A DNA stretch of 64,000 nt from Rhizobium ruizarguesonis (GCF_012349115.1 NZ_PQIG01000075.1:39665-103664); one strand, 5' to 3'; positions 53,037-62,883 are shown, counted from the stretch's first letter. The notes: a model not told the origin generated them from the letters alone. Numbers and translations are program-made.

Positions 53037-56000
53037 TGCACCTATGCACGTGCTGCACTGCTTCCAAAATTAGGCTGCCTCCCTGGCAGAGGCCCCTGCC
53101 TCGCGCCTCGGCCGCGAGCTCCGCCTCAACCTCCTCGAACTGGCGACGCTTTTCGGCCAGCTCACTTGCGAAGGCAAAATCCCCACCTTGACGGGACTGG
53201 TAGGAAGCAAGACGCCGGCGCGCTTCCTCCAGCCGTTGGCGATAGCGTTCCCGCTCCCCGTCGAAATCATCGAGCGTATGCTCGAGGCGGGAGACGGCGC
53301 CGAGCGGTGTCACCGTGACGGCGAGATCGATCTCGTAGTCCGCGCCCGTGCGCTGAAGCATGGTGGTGTAGCGGTAACCGTCAGACTTGCCGAAGCGCTC
53401 GCCATCGTAGACGAGATCGAAGCCACCAATGGAGGCGGTGACGATCTCACCCTCCTGTTGAAGCTGAACGAGGGTGAGGATTTCCTTCATCAGCGCGCGG
53501 CCGGCATCCTTTCGCTCATCATATGAAACACCCGTGACGGTCATTGTGAAAGCCTCTCCCGCAGTCGGAACCAGCCGCTCGATGTCCTTGCCAATCTCGC
53601 CGATCCGCCGGATTGATATCTCGATGTCGCGCTCGGCGTCCCGGACCTGTCGGCGCACCGCGAACAGGTCGTCATCATGGGCGGCGCGTAGCCGCTCGAG
53701 ACGAGCGATATCCGCTTCGAGCCCCGCCTTCTGCACCAGGCGCTCGTCGCCCGAGGCAATCGCTTTGGCCATGGCGAACTGGTTGGCCTGGCCGTCACCG
53801 AGGTCGTCCAGCCGACGGATCGAGGTGTCGCCGGAAAGGGCCGCCGCGATGAAGCGGGCCTTGCGCTCGTTGTTCTGCCACATGGCAGCATCAAGTGACC
53901 CTTGCGTGGCGTAGGCGAAGATATCGACGACATCGTGGTGATTGCCCTGGCGGACGATGCGGCCCTCGCGCTGCTCGATCTGCGACGGCAGCCACGGCAC
54001 ATCGAGGTGATGCAGCGCCCTCAACCTGAGTTGAGCGTTGACGCCAGTGCCCATGGTCTCAGACGAGCCGATCAGAAAGCGAACCTTGCCCGAACGGACA
54101 TCACCGAACAGACGTTGCTTGGCCTCTGTCTTCTTGAAGTCCTGCATGAAGGCGATTTCCGACGCGGGTACGCCCAGTCGGATCAATTCGTCACGGATCC
54201 AGCGGTAGGCGGAGAAACCGCGCGTCTTCTCGACATTGATGGTGCCGAGATCGGAGAAAATCATCTGCGCGGCGCCCGGAAGCTCATAGGGCTTGCCGTC
54301 CGGACGAAGATAGGTGTTTTCGCTCGTGTCCGCCCAGATGCGAAAGGCATTCTCGATGAGGAGATTGAGCTTGTTGCCCGGCTCGTTGTCGTTTGCCGGA
54401 ATGACCAGGCGCAAGTCGATCGCCGCGTGTTGGCCGTCGGTGATGACGGACAGCAGGATATCGTCGCCGGGCTGCGCCGGCCCCTCCCGCATCTCGATCG
54501 CCTTGATGCGGCTGTCGAGGATCTGCTGATAGAGTTTGAAGGCTGGCGTCGGCTGCGCCGTCAGGATCTGCCGCCGGCCGGTCGAGAGTTCCGGAACCTT
54601 CACATATTGCTTCAGGTCCTCCGGCATCACCACATCGGCGAAACTGCGGAACATGGCGATCAGCTCCGGCACGTTGACGAAGCTCGCGAACCGGCTCACC
54701 GGCTTGTATTTGCCGGAAGGCTGGATTTCGAGTTCGGTCGTCGTGTCGCCGAAGGTCGAGGCCCAGGCGTCGAATTCATGAAGCCCGCGTTCGCGGAGCG
54801 CCTCGTGGCCGAGCAGTCGCTGGATCGAGAACATTTCACCGAGCGTGTTGGTGATTGGCGTGCCGGAGGCCAACACGAGCGCGCGGCCGGGATTCTTGGT
54901 CTCGATATAGCGGGACTTGACATAAAGGTCCCAGGCCCGCTGCGATCCGTTCGGGTCGATGCCTTTCAGTGTCGACATATTGGTCGCAAAAGAGAGTTTG
55001 CGGAATTCCTGCGCCTCGTCGACAACGATCTGATCGACGCCGATTTCCGAGATCGTGAGAAGGTCGTCCTTGCGGGTTGAGAGCGCTTCCAACCGCTCTT
55101 GCAAACCTTCCTTCAGGCGCTCGAGCCGCTTTCGCGACACCCGATCCTCACTGTCCGCCTTGGTCAGCAGATCCTCGTGGAGCTCGAGCTCATCATGGAT
55201 CATTTGGCTCTCGAACGCCGACGGCACGGCGATGAACCTGAAGGCCGAATGGGTGATGATGATCGCATCCCAGGGGGCCGTGGCGGCTCGCGACAGGAAA
55301 CGTGCCCGCTTGTCCTTGGTGAAGTTGGTCTCGTCGGCGACGAGGATACGAGCGTTCGGATAGAGCGCCAGGAACTCGCGCGCCGCCTGTGCGAGGCAAT
55401 GGCCTGGCACGACCAGCATCGCCTTGGCGATCAGGCCGAGACGGCGCTGCTCCATGATCGCGGCTGCCATCGTCATCGTCTTGCCGGCGCCGACAGCATG
55501 GGCGAGATAGGTCGAGCCGGAGGAGATGATCCTCCAGATTCCACGCTTCTGGTGCCCATACAAAACAAAGGCACCGGAGGCGCCAGGAAGCTTCAGTTGG
55601 GAGCCGTCGAATCTTCGAGGCGCGAGGTTGTTGAAGCGGTCATTATAGACCCGCGCAAGCCGGTCGGTGCGGTCTGGGTCAGTCCAGACCCAGTTCTGAA
55701 AAGCCTCCTTGATCTTTTGCAGCTTGTCGCGCGCTGCTTCCGTGTCGACGACATTCAGAACGCGGCGTTCACCGTCAACGTCCTTGAACACGTCGAAGAT
55801 CTGCGGCACCCGGCTGTTCAGCGCATCCGCCAACAATTCACCGGCGTGACGGCGGCTCGTGCCCCATTCGGAGGTGCCGGCGGCATTGTAGCCAAGCTGC
55901 CGTGCCTCGACGGTCAATGACCCGAGCTCCGACATATGGTGGATCCTGATGTCCACATCCATCGTTTCCTTGACGAAGGCGACGACATCGGCAGCCGGAA

Positions 56001-58167
56001 TCCAGGGTGCGCCGAGACGGGCGGTGATATCCGACGGTCGGAGGTCGGCAGGCTGGATGTCCTGCAGCGCTCGGACATTGCGCTCGTATACCGGATCGAG
56101 CGCAGCCGCCGCTTCGGCGACCGTGAGCTTCGTGCGGACCGGGCCTGAGAGATAAGCGTCAGAGGTCTGCCAGGAGCCATCGGCGGGATCGCGGAAGATG
56201 GCGTCACCGAGTTCGTCGATCACAGCATCCGGATCACAGTGCAGCAGCTCGGCAATATGGTCGGGATCAACGCGGCCACGCTCGTTGAGAACGACGGCGA
56301 GCGCGTCGGCGGCCGAGGTTATGACCGGCGGCGCGGGCGGCGAGATCACCCGCTCGGTGAAGATCGGACCGGGCTTTGCCGTATCGGCTTCGAGGTCGTA
56401 GTCCTCGATCGAGGCCACCAGCCAGCAATCGGGATCGTCGAGGAACGGCTGGAGATTCGGCCGGCGATGGGTTTCGCGGAGTTCGCCCGTCTCATCATCC
56501 TCAGAAATCGAAACCGTCGTTTGGTTGATCGGCCCGAAGTCTCGGACGAAGCTCGACCAGGCGATGCGCAGCCCAACCTGCAGATCCCGCCACGGCTGAT
56601 CGCGTTCCTGCGCTTTCAGCACCTCGCGCACGGCGTCGCGGATCGGGATCAGCTTCTTGATGATCCGGACATGCTTTTCGGACAGGCCTTCGCCTGACCT
56701 GACTTTCCGCACCGACACCGCGAGCGGGGCTCCGTCGATCATTTGCATGAGACCGTGGCGGTTATTGAGGAAGAAGCTGCCCTCGCGGACCTTGTCGTTG
56801 CCGGGGCGGAGATCGACGATCTCGCCCACTTCCTCTTCCAGATTGATGTCGATCTGCGACGGCTCGCCGTCATACCGATCTTCGGGGAGTAGAGCGATCA
56901 CTGCCTTCAGTGCCGTTTCCAGATCTTCACCGGAGCGTGGCCGGCACGTATAGGTCTCGCCGAACGGGCCAGACGTTAGGGCGTGCTCGCCGAGCACGAA
57001 ATTCGGGTGCCGTGCGAACCAGCGGTTTACGCGGATCGCCCCCTCGTCGGATGTCGCAGGACGAACCTCTTCGAGATCGAGCCATGATAGATCACCCTCC
57101 GGCTCGCTGGCCTTGCGCTTGCGAAAAAACAGGATGTCCACGACCACATCCGTGCCAGCGTCGCGGCGGAAGCTGCCCTCGGGGAGGCGGGCCGCTGCGA
57201 TCAGATCGGCGGACCTGGCGATATGCTCTCGCGCTGTGCTGTCCACCTTATCCATCGTGCCGCTGCTTGTCACGAACGCGGCGAGTGCACCGGGCTTCAA
57301 GAGATCGATCGACCGGGCAATGAAGTAGTCGTGCAGCCGCAGACCGAGCGGACGGTACTGCCGGTCCGACCGAACTGTTCGATCGGAGAAGGGCGGATTG
57401 CCGATCGCGAGATCATAGATCGCGTTGAGATCGGTGCGCGCGAAGTCGGCGTTGATGATGCGCGCCTTCGGCTGAAGAAGCCGGACAATCCGCGCCGTCA
57501 CCGGATCGAGTTCGATGCCGGTGACATAGCTTGTGTCGCGGAGCGCCGTTGGCATCAGCGCCGGAAACAGGCCCGTACCGATTCCCGGCTCCAGCACGCG
57601 GCCCCCGCGCCATCCGAGCCGCCGCAAGCCCGCCCAGATCGCCCGGACGATGAACTCGGGAGTGAAGTGAGCATATTGGGTGCGGCGCGCGAGCGAAGCA
57701 TAGTCGGCATCGGTGACGGCGCTTTCCAGCGAACTGCCGAGGTCATCCCAGCCTTCCCGGAAATCGACTTCGCCTGGACGCCGGAACATGCCGTTCGCGA
57801 GTTCCGATGCGCCAAAACCGGTGAAGCGGATCAGCTTCGCCTGCTCGTCACGGATGGCGGGTCGATCCTGCTTTTCGATTTCGTTGGCCGTCAGGATGGC
57901 TGCAAGATTCGCCTTCGCTCTTTGCTTCCAGTCGATCGCAAGTCCACGATCGCCATCCTCGAGATAGAAGTTAGCGCACGCGCCCTGTCTCCGCGGTGCC
58001 GGCCGCTTCGCAGCTGGCAGATGCAATGCCGGCGTCGGGGAGAGCGGCGGCGGATCGGGATCGTCGTCGTTGGCGGCGAAACCGCCAAACGCGGTGACGC
58101 CCAAGCCAAGCCCGAGCGACAATGCGCTGCTGCCTGATATATCGAGGGTGAAGGGATCGGTGGACAT
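53026..58167 (-). CDS. DNA methyltransferase-helicase fusion (plasmid-type)
   Basis: A 1713-residue protein. The N-terminal half is an N6-adenine-type DNA methyltransferase (GGRVLEPGIGTGLFPALMP, then AIGNPPFSDRTV with NPPF at ~256). The C-terminal half is a SNF2/DEAD-like helicase: motif I HAVGAGKTMTMAA (~894), motif II IVVDEAQEFRKLS (~1050), and a motif VI-like QREGRIVRQGNHHD (~1404). Coiled coils fill the C-terminus. Such fusions are common on rhizobial plasmids and may guard or prepare plasmid DNA. ATG 58167 follows AAAGGAG. The stop overlaps the ParB-domain start by 11 bases. Intact. Confidence 0.9.
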   Translation of the reverse strand: MSTDPFTLDISGSSALSLGLGLGVTAFGGFAANDDDPDPPPLSPTPALHLPAAKRPAPRRQGACANFYLEDGDRGLAIDWKQRAKANLAAILTANEIEKQDRPAIRDEQAKLIRFTGFGASELANGMFRRPGEVDFREGWDDLGSSLESAVTDADYASLARRTQYAHFTPEFIVRAIWAGLRRLGWRGGRVLEPGIGTGLFPALMPTALRDTSYVTGIELDPVTARIVRLLQPKARIINADFARTDLNAIYDLAIGNPPFSDRTVRSDRQYRPLGLRLHDYFIARSIDLLKPGALAAFVTSSGTMDKVDSTAREHIARSADLIAAARLPEGSFRRDAGTDVVVDILFFRKRKASEPEGDLSWLDLEEVRPATSDEGAIRVNRWFARHPNFVLGEHALTSGPFGETYTCRPRSGEDLETALKAVIALLPEDRYDGEPSQIDINLEEEVGEIVDLRPGNDKVREGSFFLNNRHGLMQMIDGAPLAVSVRKVRSGEGLSEKHVRIIKKLIPIRDAVREVLKAQERDQPWRDLQVGLRIAWSSFVRDFGPINQTTVSISEDDETGELRETHRRPNLQPFLDDPDCWLVASIEDYDLEADTAKPGPIFTERVISPPAPPVITSAADALAVVLNERGRVDPDHIAELLHCDPDAVIDELGDAIFRDPADGSWQTSDAYLSGPVRTKLTVAEAAAALDPVYERNVRALQDIQPADLRPSDITARLGAPWIPAADVVAFVKETMDVDIRIHHMSELGSLTVEARQLGYNAAGTSEWGTSRRHAGELLADALNSRVPQIFDVFKDVDGERRVLNVVDTEAARDKLQKIKEAFQNWVWTDPDRTDRLARVYNDRFNNLAPRRFDGSQLKLPGASGAFVLYGHQKRGIWRIISSGSTYLAHAVGAGKTMTMAAAIMEQRRLGLIAKAMLVVPGHCLAQAAREFLALYPNARILVADETNFTKDKRARFLSRAATAPWDAIIITHSAFRFIAVPSAFESQMIHDELELHEDLLTKADSEDRVSRKRLERLKEGLQERLEALSTRKDDLLTISEIGVDQIVVDEAQEFRKLSFATNMSTLKGIDPNGSQRAWDLYVKSRYIETKNPGRALVLASGTPITNTLGEMFSIQRLLGHEALRERGLHEFDAWASTFGDTTTELEIQPSGKYKPVSRFASFVNVPELIAMFRSFADVVMPEDLKQYVKVPELSTGRRQILTAQPTPAFKLYQQILDSRIKAIEMREGPAQPGDDILLSVITDGQHAAIDLRLVIPANDNEPGNKLNLLIENAFRIWADTSENTYLRPDGKPYELPGAAQMIFSDLGTINVEKTRGFSAYRWIRDELIRLGVPASEIAFMQDFKKTEAKQRLFGDVRSGKVRFLIGSSETMGTGVNAQLRLRALHHLDVPWLPSQIEQREGRIVRQGNHHDVVDIFAYATQGSLDAAMWQNNERKARFIAAALSGDTSIRRLDDLGDGQANQFAMAKAIASGDERLVQKAGLEADIARLERLRAAHDDDLFAVRRQVRDAERDIEISIRRIGEIGKDIERLVPTAGEAFTMTVTGVSYDERKDAGRALMKEILTLVQLQQEGEIVTASIGGFDLVYDGERFGKSDGYRYTTMLQRTGADYEIDLAVTVTPLGAVSRLEHTLDDFDGERERYRQRLEEARRRLASYQSRQGGDFAFASELAEKRRQFEEVEAELAAEARGRGLCQGGSLILEAVQHVHRCIAQ

Positions 58168-58465
58168 GGAAAACTCCTTTTCGAGGATGTGCGCCATCGC
58201 CCACGGGACAGGTCCCGCGGCTGCGAAGGCGGATGAAAATGAGGTGAGGGATGGACCTGGTTTCGGCTGCAGCGATCGCGAGCTACAAGCGCGTGATTAC
58301 GGAGAGCTGCATGGTTTCCGGCGCAAACTGCGCCCGCAGGTGCGTCGCTTCCGGGTTTGTGGAAAGCGGTGCCTCCAGGTGGTTGCGGGAGAGGGGATCA
58401 TCTGCGGCTCCTTGCGCGTCTTCGAACTGATGTGCGGCGCCGTCCTCTCGACCTCGCCATCTTCT
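58168..58465. other. Intergenic leader
   Basis: About 300 bases between the methylase/helicase start and the end of the Toprim gene. Both genes point the same way, so a promoter for the long gene is expected. No coding frame is supported. Confidence 0.35.
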
Positions 58466-59494
58466 TCAGTTCTCCATGACCCCTTGCCTGCCGCCGGCAT
58501 CGCGACCGGCCGGGTCAAGGGCCGGCTCAGCCGGGCGAAGCCTCCCTTGACGCGGGCGGCGGGAATGCGGCACGCCTCTTTCTCTTCGTTCCCTCATTTC
58601 CTTCTCCCTGATCTTCAGGGTCTCGTTCCAGTCCTCCTCGGGCGGGCGCAGCCGCGTCCAGTCACAGCCAGTTTCCTCGGCGATCGCCCGCAATCGGTCG
58701 GCAAACAGATCGCCTTGTGCATTGGCGTCCGTCGCAGCGACCAGTCGGGTATCCGGTCGGGAGGCCAATTCCCGCAGCGCCGCTTGCGTGGCCGGCGACC
58801 ACCCGCCGCCGGTGCTGAGATAGAGCGTGCCTTCCCGCATCCCCTCGATCGCCGCGAGACTCATGGCATCGATCGCAGCTTCCGTGACGGCCAGGCGCAA
58901 CCCAGTGACCGACCCGAGACGGAAGAGAGCCTTCCTTCCGCCAGAGGAGAAGCCCCGGTATTGCGGCCCTCGTGCCTCCCAGCCAGTCACAACTCCGGTC
59001 TTGTCCGTATGAGCTGCCCATATGCTGCCATGCGGGCCTTCTCGAAGAAGGCCGCCTTTGATCGCGGTGCGGAGTAAAGGCGACGGCAGGCAACGCTCGC
59101 CGTTGAGGTAACGCCATGTCGACGATCCGAGCCATGGGCGGCGGCGCGCCTGCCAACGATCGGGGAGGGAGAGGTCGTATCCTCCATCAGGCTCCAACGG
59201 CTGCCACTCCGGCTCGGTGATCGTGAAACCCACGAGATCCGCGACCCTTTCGGCGCCTTCGCGAAATCCGACATGATCGAGATGCTCGACAAGCCCGAAC
59301 ACATCGCCTTTCGCATCACTGAGCGGATCGAACCATCCACGCCCTTCATGCGTGACGATGATGATTTCACCGCCACGGCGAAACTTGATCGCCCGCCGGG
59401 TGCTTCCCTTGATTTCGATGGCGAAGCTCGCCTTTTCGAGAACGGCCGCGCAACTGACCCGTTCGCGGAGCGCTTCTATGTCTCTTCTCTTCAT
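58466..59494 (-). CDS. Toprim/DUF3991-type plasmid primase-like protein
   Basis: A 342-residue protein with an N-terminal DUF3991-type region (FRRGGEIIIVTHEGRGWFDP, then GDVFGLVEHLDHVGFREGAE) and a C-terminal Toprim_2 domain (RLAVTEAAIDAMSLAAIEGM, then RLVAATDANAQGDLFADRLR). The acidic residues expected of Toprim are visible. Such proteins accompany transfer or establishment functions on rhizobial plasmids. ATG 59494 begins MKRRDIEALRERVSCAAVLE. The longer frame to 59620 adds nothing conserved. Confidence 0.88.
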   Translation of the reverse strand: MKRRDIEALRERVSCAAVLEKASFAIEIKGSTRRAIKFRRGGEIIIVTHEGRGWFDPLSDAKGDVFGLVEHLDHVGFREGAERVADLVGFTITEPEWQPLEPDGGYDLSLPDRWQARRRPWLGSSTWRYLNGERCLPSPLLRTAIKGGLLREGPHGSIWAAHTDKTGVVTGWEARGPQYRGFSSGGRKALFRLGSVTGLRLAVTEAAIDAMSLAAIEGMREGTLYLSTGGGWSPATQAALRELASRPDTRLVAATDANAQGDLFADRLRAIAEETGCDWTRLRPPEEDWNETLKIREKEMRERRERGVPHSRRPRQGRLRPAEPALDPAGRDAGGRQGVMEN

Positions 59495-59722
59495 TTTATT
59501 TCCGATCGCCCGGCGATCGGCCCTCGTTGCCCGTCCCTGCCCGTTGTTTCGCGGACACTTCCTCCCGCCGCGAAGAGCAAAGGCTGCAAGGGCGCGGCAG
59601 GCAATTGTCGGATCATGCAATGATCTGCCCGGTCGCGGCGAAGCCTCCCTTGCGGCATGCGGCTCGCAAGCGGCACGCCAAAGGCAAGGCCGCCTCCAAT
59701 GAGCCGGCCAGGGAAAGAATTC

Positions 59723-59872
59723 ATGGACGATCTCAAGGTCGTCGTCGGCATCGATCTCGGCAGAGGGAAAGACGCTGTATTCGCCGTCGACTTCAAAGAC
59801 GGTGACCGGACCATGAGGTCATGGGAGCTGGAAGGAGCGGCACTGTGCGCGGGAAAGACCGAGCGACTTTAG
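59723..59872 (+). CDS. Small hypothetical protein (49 aa)
   Basis: ATG 59723, with CAGGGAAAGAATTC upstream, encodes MDDLKVVVGIDLGRGKDAVF and a short hydrophilic tail. The GIDLGRGKDA segment is like the first strand of an RNase H/actin-like fold, but the protein is too short to be one. Family unknown. Confidence 0.45.
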   Translation: MDDLKVVVGIDLGRGKDAVFAVDFKDGDRTMRSWELEGAALCAGKTERL

Positions 59873-60135
59873 AGAGGCTCCAGCGGGAGCCGGCCAATTC
59901 CCGCTCGATGGCTCCTCAAACGCGTGAGACCTTTCAGCGGGGAAACCGCGGATTGGTTTGCTTTCCTGGCCACCTCGGTTCGGCTACGCTCCGCACCGAC
60001 CGCTGGAGCCATTGTCTCCGTGTTTTCAAAACCGATGGCGCGACCTTGCTGCGCCTGACGTCGCCAAAAACGGTGCATTGACAAGCAGCATGCAAGGTAA
60101 GGTGAAAGTGTCCGGCGCCCGCCACCATGATGCGA
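59873..60135. other. Intergenic region
   Basis: About 260 bases. The only structure noted is the GCGATCAG-T-CTGATCGC palindrome at 60132-60148, partly inside the LuxR-HTH gene's 3' end. It could act as a terminator-like or operator site. Confidence 0.35.
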
Positions 60136-60336
60136 TCAGTCTGATCGCGTGAGCTTCGCTTTCTCAAGCGCCTGTTCCAATGATTCAGCGTCGAGCGAAA
60201 TAACCGCACGCTCCACGCACGCCTGAATATCAGCGGTATCCTTTCCCTCAATCAACGCTATATCAGCCACAGTCCAGCCTCTCGATATCCAATGGAGACA
60301 GGTTCGTTCAAACGGCGAGAGCATTGCTATCTTCAT
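60136..60336 (-). CDS. Stand-alone LuxR-type HTH protein (66 aa)
   Basis: A 66-residue protein made almost entirely of a LuxR/GerE-type HTH: LSPFERTCLHWISRGWTVAD, then IALIEGKDTADIQACVERAV. No ligand or receiver domain is present. Such minimal proteins occur in rhizobia. Because the window also encodes TraR, it might modulate quorum-controlled genes by competing for sites or dimerising, but that is inference. Start ATG 60336. No operon partner. Confidence 0.75.
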   Translation of the reverse strand: MKIAMLSPFERTCLHWISRGWTVADIALIEGKDTADIQACVERAVISLDAESLEQALEKAKLTRSD

Positions 60337-60481
60337 GACGCGCTGATCCCACTCAGCTAAAGCCAGCAGGTTTCCGAGCGGAAAACATCGACCATAAGAT
60401 TGGAGAACCTGTGCAAATTTGATCCAAGATCACCATGATCGCTTGTCTCGAAACCCTTTGGCCTACCTGTCCAGCTCGACT
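60337..60481. other. Intergenic region
   Basis: About 145 bases upstream of the LuxR-HTH gene, holding its promoter. Nothing else recognised. Confidence 0.35.
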
Positions 60482-60924
60482 TCAACTCAAACTTAGGGTC
60501 AACACCAAGAGATCTGCGTCGTCTTCAGGCACAAGCCGACCTTTGTGCTCAGCATGCTCATGGCGTTGGTGGGTCCCGCTAGCGGGAAGCGTATTTGTCA
60601 GCGCAATCCAAGCGGCGATGGCGCGCGTGGCTGCCTTGGGAAGGGGGCCCGCGACCAAGTTGGGCTCGAGACCGTAGATTGAAGCGAGTGACAGCCGAAT
60701 CGAAGCGACGGCAATTTCGCGCTTAGCTCGATTGAATATTTCAGGGACATGGCGGCGTGGTCGGACAAGCCGCACGCGGCTGTGACGACGAATGTGGAGT
60801 CCTCGGCCCGCAAAGCCGCTCCGGTGGCAGCGAAGTCTTTCGCTAAGCGATCGAGTAATCTGGCCGCAGCTTCTGGAATTTCGTCGATCTCACGGCGCAT
60901 GTTCGTTTGCACGGTGGCCTGCAT
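60482..60924 (-). pseudogene. SIS-domain sugar-phosphate protein remnant
   Basis: ATG 60924 starts MRREIDEIPEAAARLLDRLA and CGLSDHAAMSLKYSIELSAK, the N-terminus of GlmS-like/AgaS-type SIS-domain proteins that act on glucosamine-6-phosphate-like sugars. The frame then breaks near 60715 and another frame supplies VASIRLSLASIYGLEPNLVA and a short further tract (AWIALTNTLP) before ending at 60482. Most of the protein is missing. It was the third gene of the GntR-kinase cluster, 30 bases after GntR. Confidence 0.65.
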
Positions 60925-60953
60925 GATAGGATCCTGTCTTGTAAGAAGAGCGG

Positions 60954-61718
60954 TCAGTTTTCGAGAAAGGTGAGCTCGCTGACAAAACCTTCGGCATCGC
61001 CTCGAAAAAGTGAGCGGGTGAATTCGATCGCACGGCCCGAAGCAAGATAGGCAACGCGCTTTGTCAAAAGACCAGCCGTTCCAATCGCGACGCCAAGCAA
61101 GGAGGCGTCCGGATCTTCGATGTTGGATGCGAAAGTGCGCTGGATCGCACGAACGGGTCTAAAGTTTGCGTCCGCGAGTGTGTTGCAGATAGAAGAGGTA
61201 ACGGTACGAGCGTGGGGCAGGAACTCCGAGGAAATGCATGTGCGTTCGATCGCAAGCGGCTGGCCCACCGAGCTCCGCAAGCAGGTGATGCGCACGACGT
61301 GACTGTCGCTTGACAGGCCGAGTGCCATCATCTCCTCTGGTGCGGGATGAGACGTGCTGCGCTCGATGCACTCGACTTTCGTGTCCGATCCACGCCAGGA
61401 AATGTTACCCGTCAAAGAGTTCGCGCATAACGGAGGCTGATCCGCGTGGACCGCCGATCCGCCAACGAAGGTTCCTGAGCCTCGGCGACAGACCAGAAAG
61501 CCGTCTTGGACGAGATGGTCGATTGCTTTACGGACCGTTACACGGCTAACGCGGAGATGTTCAGCAAGGTCTCGTTCGGAATAAAGAACGTCGCCCTCTT
61601 TGAGTTTACCCGACAGGATAGCCTTTTCAAGCACCAAGCGAAGCCTATGGTAGAGCGGGCCGGCGCCCTTGATGTCTATGCCCCATCCTGGAAGCATGGC
61701 CGCAAGCCTGTCACTCAT
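60954..61718 (-). CDS. GntR/HutC-family regulator with UTRA domain
   Basis: A 254-residue regulator. The N-terminal winged HTH has GPLYHRLRLVLEKAILSGKL, then YSERDLAEHLRVSRVTVRKA. The C-terminal UTRA ligand-binding domain (residues ~85-250) has ERTCISSEFLPHARTV. Members near sugar kinases sense amino-sugar phosphates. ATG 61718 overlaps the kinase stop by 4 bases. The likely target is its own operon, with a candidate operator at 62667-62689. Confidence 0.88.
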   Translation of the reverse strand: MSDRLAAMLPGWGIDIKGAGPLYHRLRLVLEKAILSGKLKEGDVLYSERDLAEHLRVSRVTVRKAIDHLVQDGFLVCRRGSGTFVGGSAVHADQPPLCANSLTGNISWRGSDTKVECIERSTSHPAPEEMMALGLSSDSHVVRITCLRSSVGQPLAIERTCISSEFLPHARTVTSSICNTLADANFRPVRAIQRTFASNIEDPDASLLGVAIGTAGLLTKRVAYLASGRAIEFTRSLFRGDAEGFVSELTFLEN

Positions 61719-62596
61719 TCGATCGCTTTCAGATGCCCGAAGCGCGACACAGCCAGGGCCACGGCCCCGCTCACTGCATCGCCTTCGGGCGTTACCAATA
61801 AACTTTGATGCCGTGCAGCGATCCAGGACGAATACAGCGGCCCCAATCCCCCGAGCAGACAAATCTTCTGCGTTCCTCGCGCGACTAGACGATCAAGTGC
61901 TTCGTCAACTGAAACAGCGGCTTCTTGCAACAGGCGCGCGGCGACGGCATCGCCCTGTTTCATGTGCTCGAATACGCGCGGCGCATAGCGGCCGAAGGCG
62001 CCGGGCTTTGCCTGCCGCGCAAACTCGACGATATTGCGTGGGTCATTTTTGAATTCCGCAAGGACGGAGGCGGTCATCGCGGACATGTCGTGAATGCCGT
62101 CATATGCGAGCAGCGTTTCTTGCAAAAGCGCATGTCCAATACGAGCGCCGCTGCCGAGGTCGCCCACAGTAAAGCCCCATCCGCCGACGTAGGTCACCGT
62201 TTCGCAGTGGCGGGAAATGTAGATCGTGCCTGTTCCTAAAATGGCGACGGCTCCGTCTTTATCACCAAGCGCGCCTTGTAACGCGATCAGCCCGTCTGAC
62301 TCGATGTCCGCCTGGGCGAAGGGTAGCCTGTTTTTCACGTAGTGAACGGCCTCGCCGACATTATTGCCCGCGACCCCAAGAACTGCACGCGCCGAGGCGA
62401 TGCTACGCGCATTGATGCCAGCTGCGTAGAAAGCCGCGCGGGTCGCACTGGCAATGTTGTCGAGGGCCGTATCCGGATCGGAAAGAATGTTGGCGGGCCC
62501 GGCTTGAGCCCGCGCAAGGATACTCCCGTTCGCACCGGCGACTGCCGCACGGCCGCTGGTGCCACCGCCGTCGATTCCGATTAGATAGACAGTCAT
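61715..62596 (-). CDS. BadF/BadG-family N-acetylglucosamine kinase-like protein
   Basis: A 293-residue sugar-kinase-fold protein. The phosphate-binding motif GIDGGGTSGRAAV (residues 7-19) is followed by AVLGVAGNN, GAVAILGTGTIYIS and the adenosine motif CLLGGLGPLYSSW. The family phosphorylates N-acetylglucosamine or related sugars. With GntR downstream and the SIS remnant it forms an amino-sugar cluster that is now incomplete. Confidence 0.87.
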   Translation of the reverse strand: MTVYLIGIDGGGTSGRAAVAGANGSILARAQAGPANILSDPDTALDNIASATRAAFYAAGINARSIASARAVLGVAGNNVGEAVHYVKNRLPFAQADIESDGLIALQGALGDKDGAVAILGTGTIYISRHCETVTYVGGWGFTVGDLGSGARIGHALLQETLLAYDGIHDMSAMTASVLAEFKNDPRNIVEFARQAKPGAFGRYAPRVFEHMKQGDAVAARLLQEAAVSVDEALDRLVARGTQKICLLGGLGPLYSSWIAARHQSLLVTPEGDAVSGAVALAVSRFGHLKAIE

Positions 62597-62666
62597 CCGC
62601 CCGTTCCTTCAGGAGGTCATCTGACACAAGGTCGATCGCGTTCGGGCCGCACCAGCTGCGCGCACT

Positions 62667-62689
62667 TTGTTAGTACGTACGTCGCACAA
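62667..62689. promoter_or_regulatory. Candidate GntR operator
   Basis: GTACGTAC (62673-62680) sits inside TTGT...ACAA arms, about 75 bases upstream of the kinase start. Palindromes of this kind are typical GntR/HutC operators. The assignment to the adjacent GntR is inference. Confidence 0.4.
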
Positions 62690-62751
62690 ACATACCGGAT
62701 TGTCAAGTGGAAACCGGCTAGAGAGAGTATGGGCGACCGAAGGAACCCGTA

Positions 62752-62883
62752 ATGCCTTTCGACCTGAACCCTTTCCCCGTCGCGAGTAACCGTCATACAA
62801 TTTGGGAAATGCTCGTGCGCAAAGACGTCGGCGGCTTCGTCGCCCAGGATTTGGAAGATCTTTGCTCCGTCGTTCAAGTTTGA
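62752..62883 (+). pseudogene. Short frame resembling an NTF2-like protein N-terminus
   Basis: ATG 62752 encodes MPFDLNPFPVASNRHTIWEM and LVRKDVGGFVAQDLEDL before a stop at 62883. The pattern HTIWEMLVRKDVGGFVAQD resembles the first helix of SnoaL/NTF2-like proteins. There is no downstream domain, so it is probably the start of a lost gene. Confidence 0.4.

Noticed and set aside
53902..55080. Plus-strand frame opposite the methylase/helicase gene
   Set aside because: It is the shadow of the strongly supported helicase frame.
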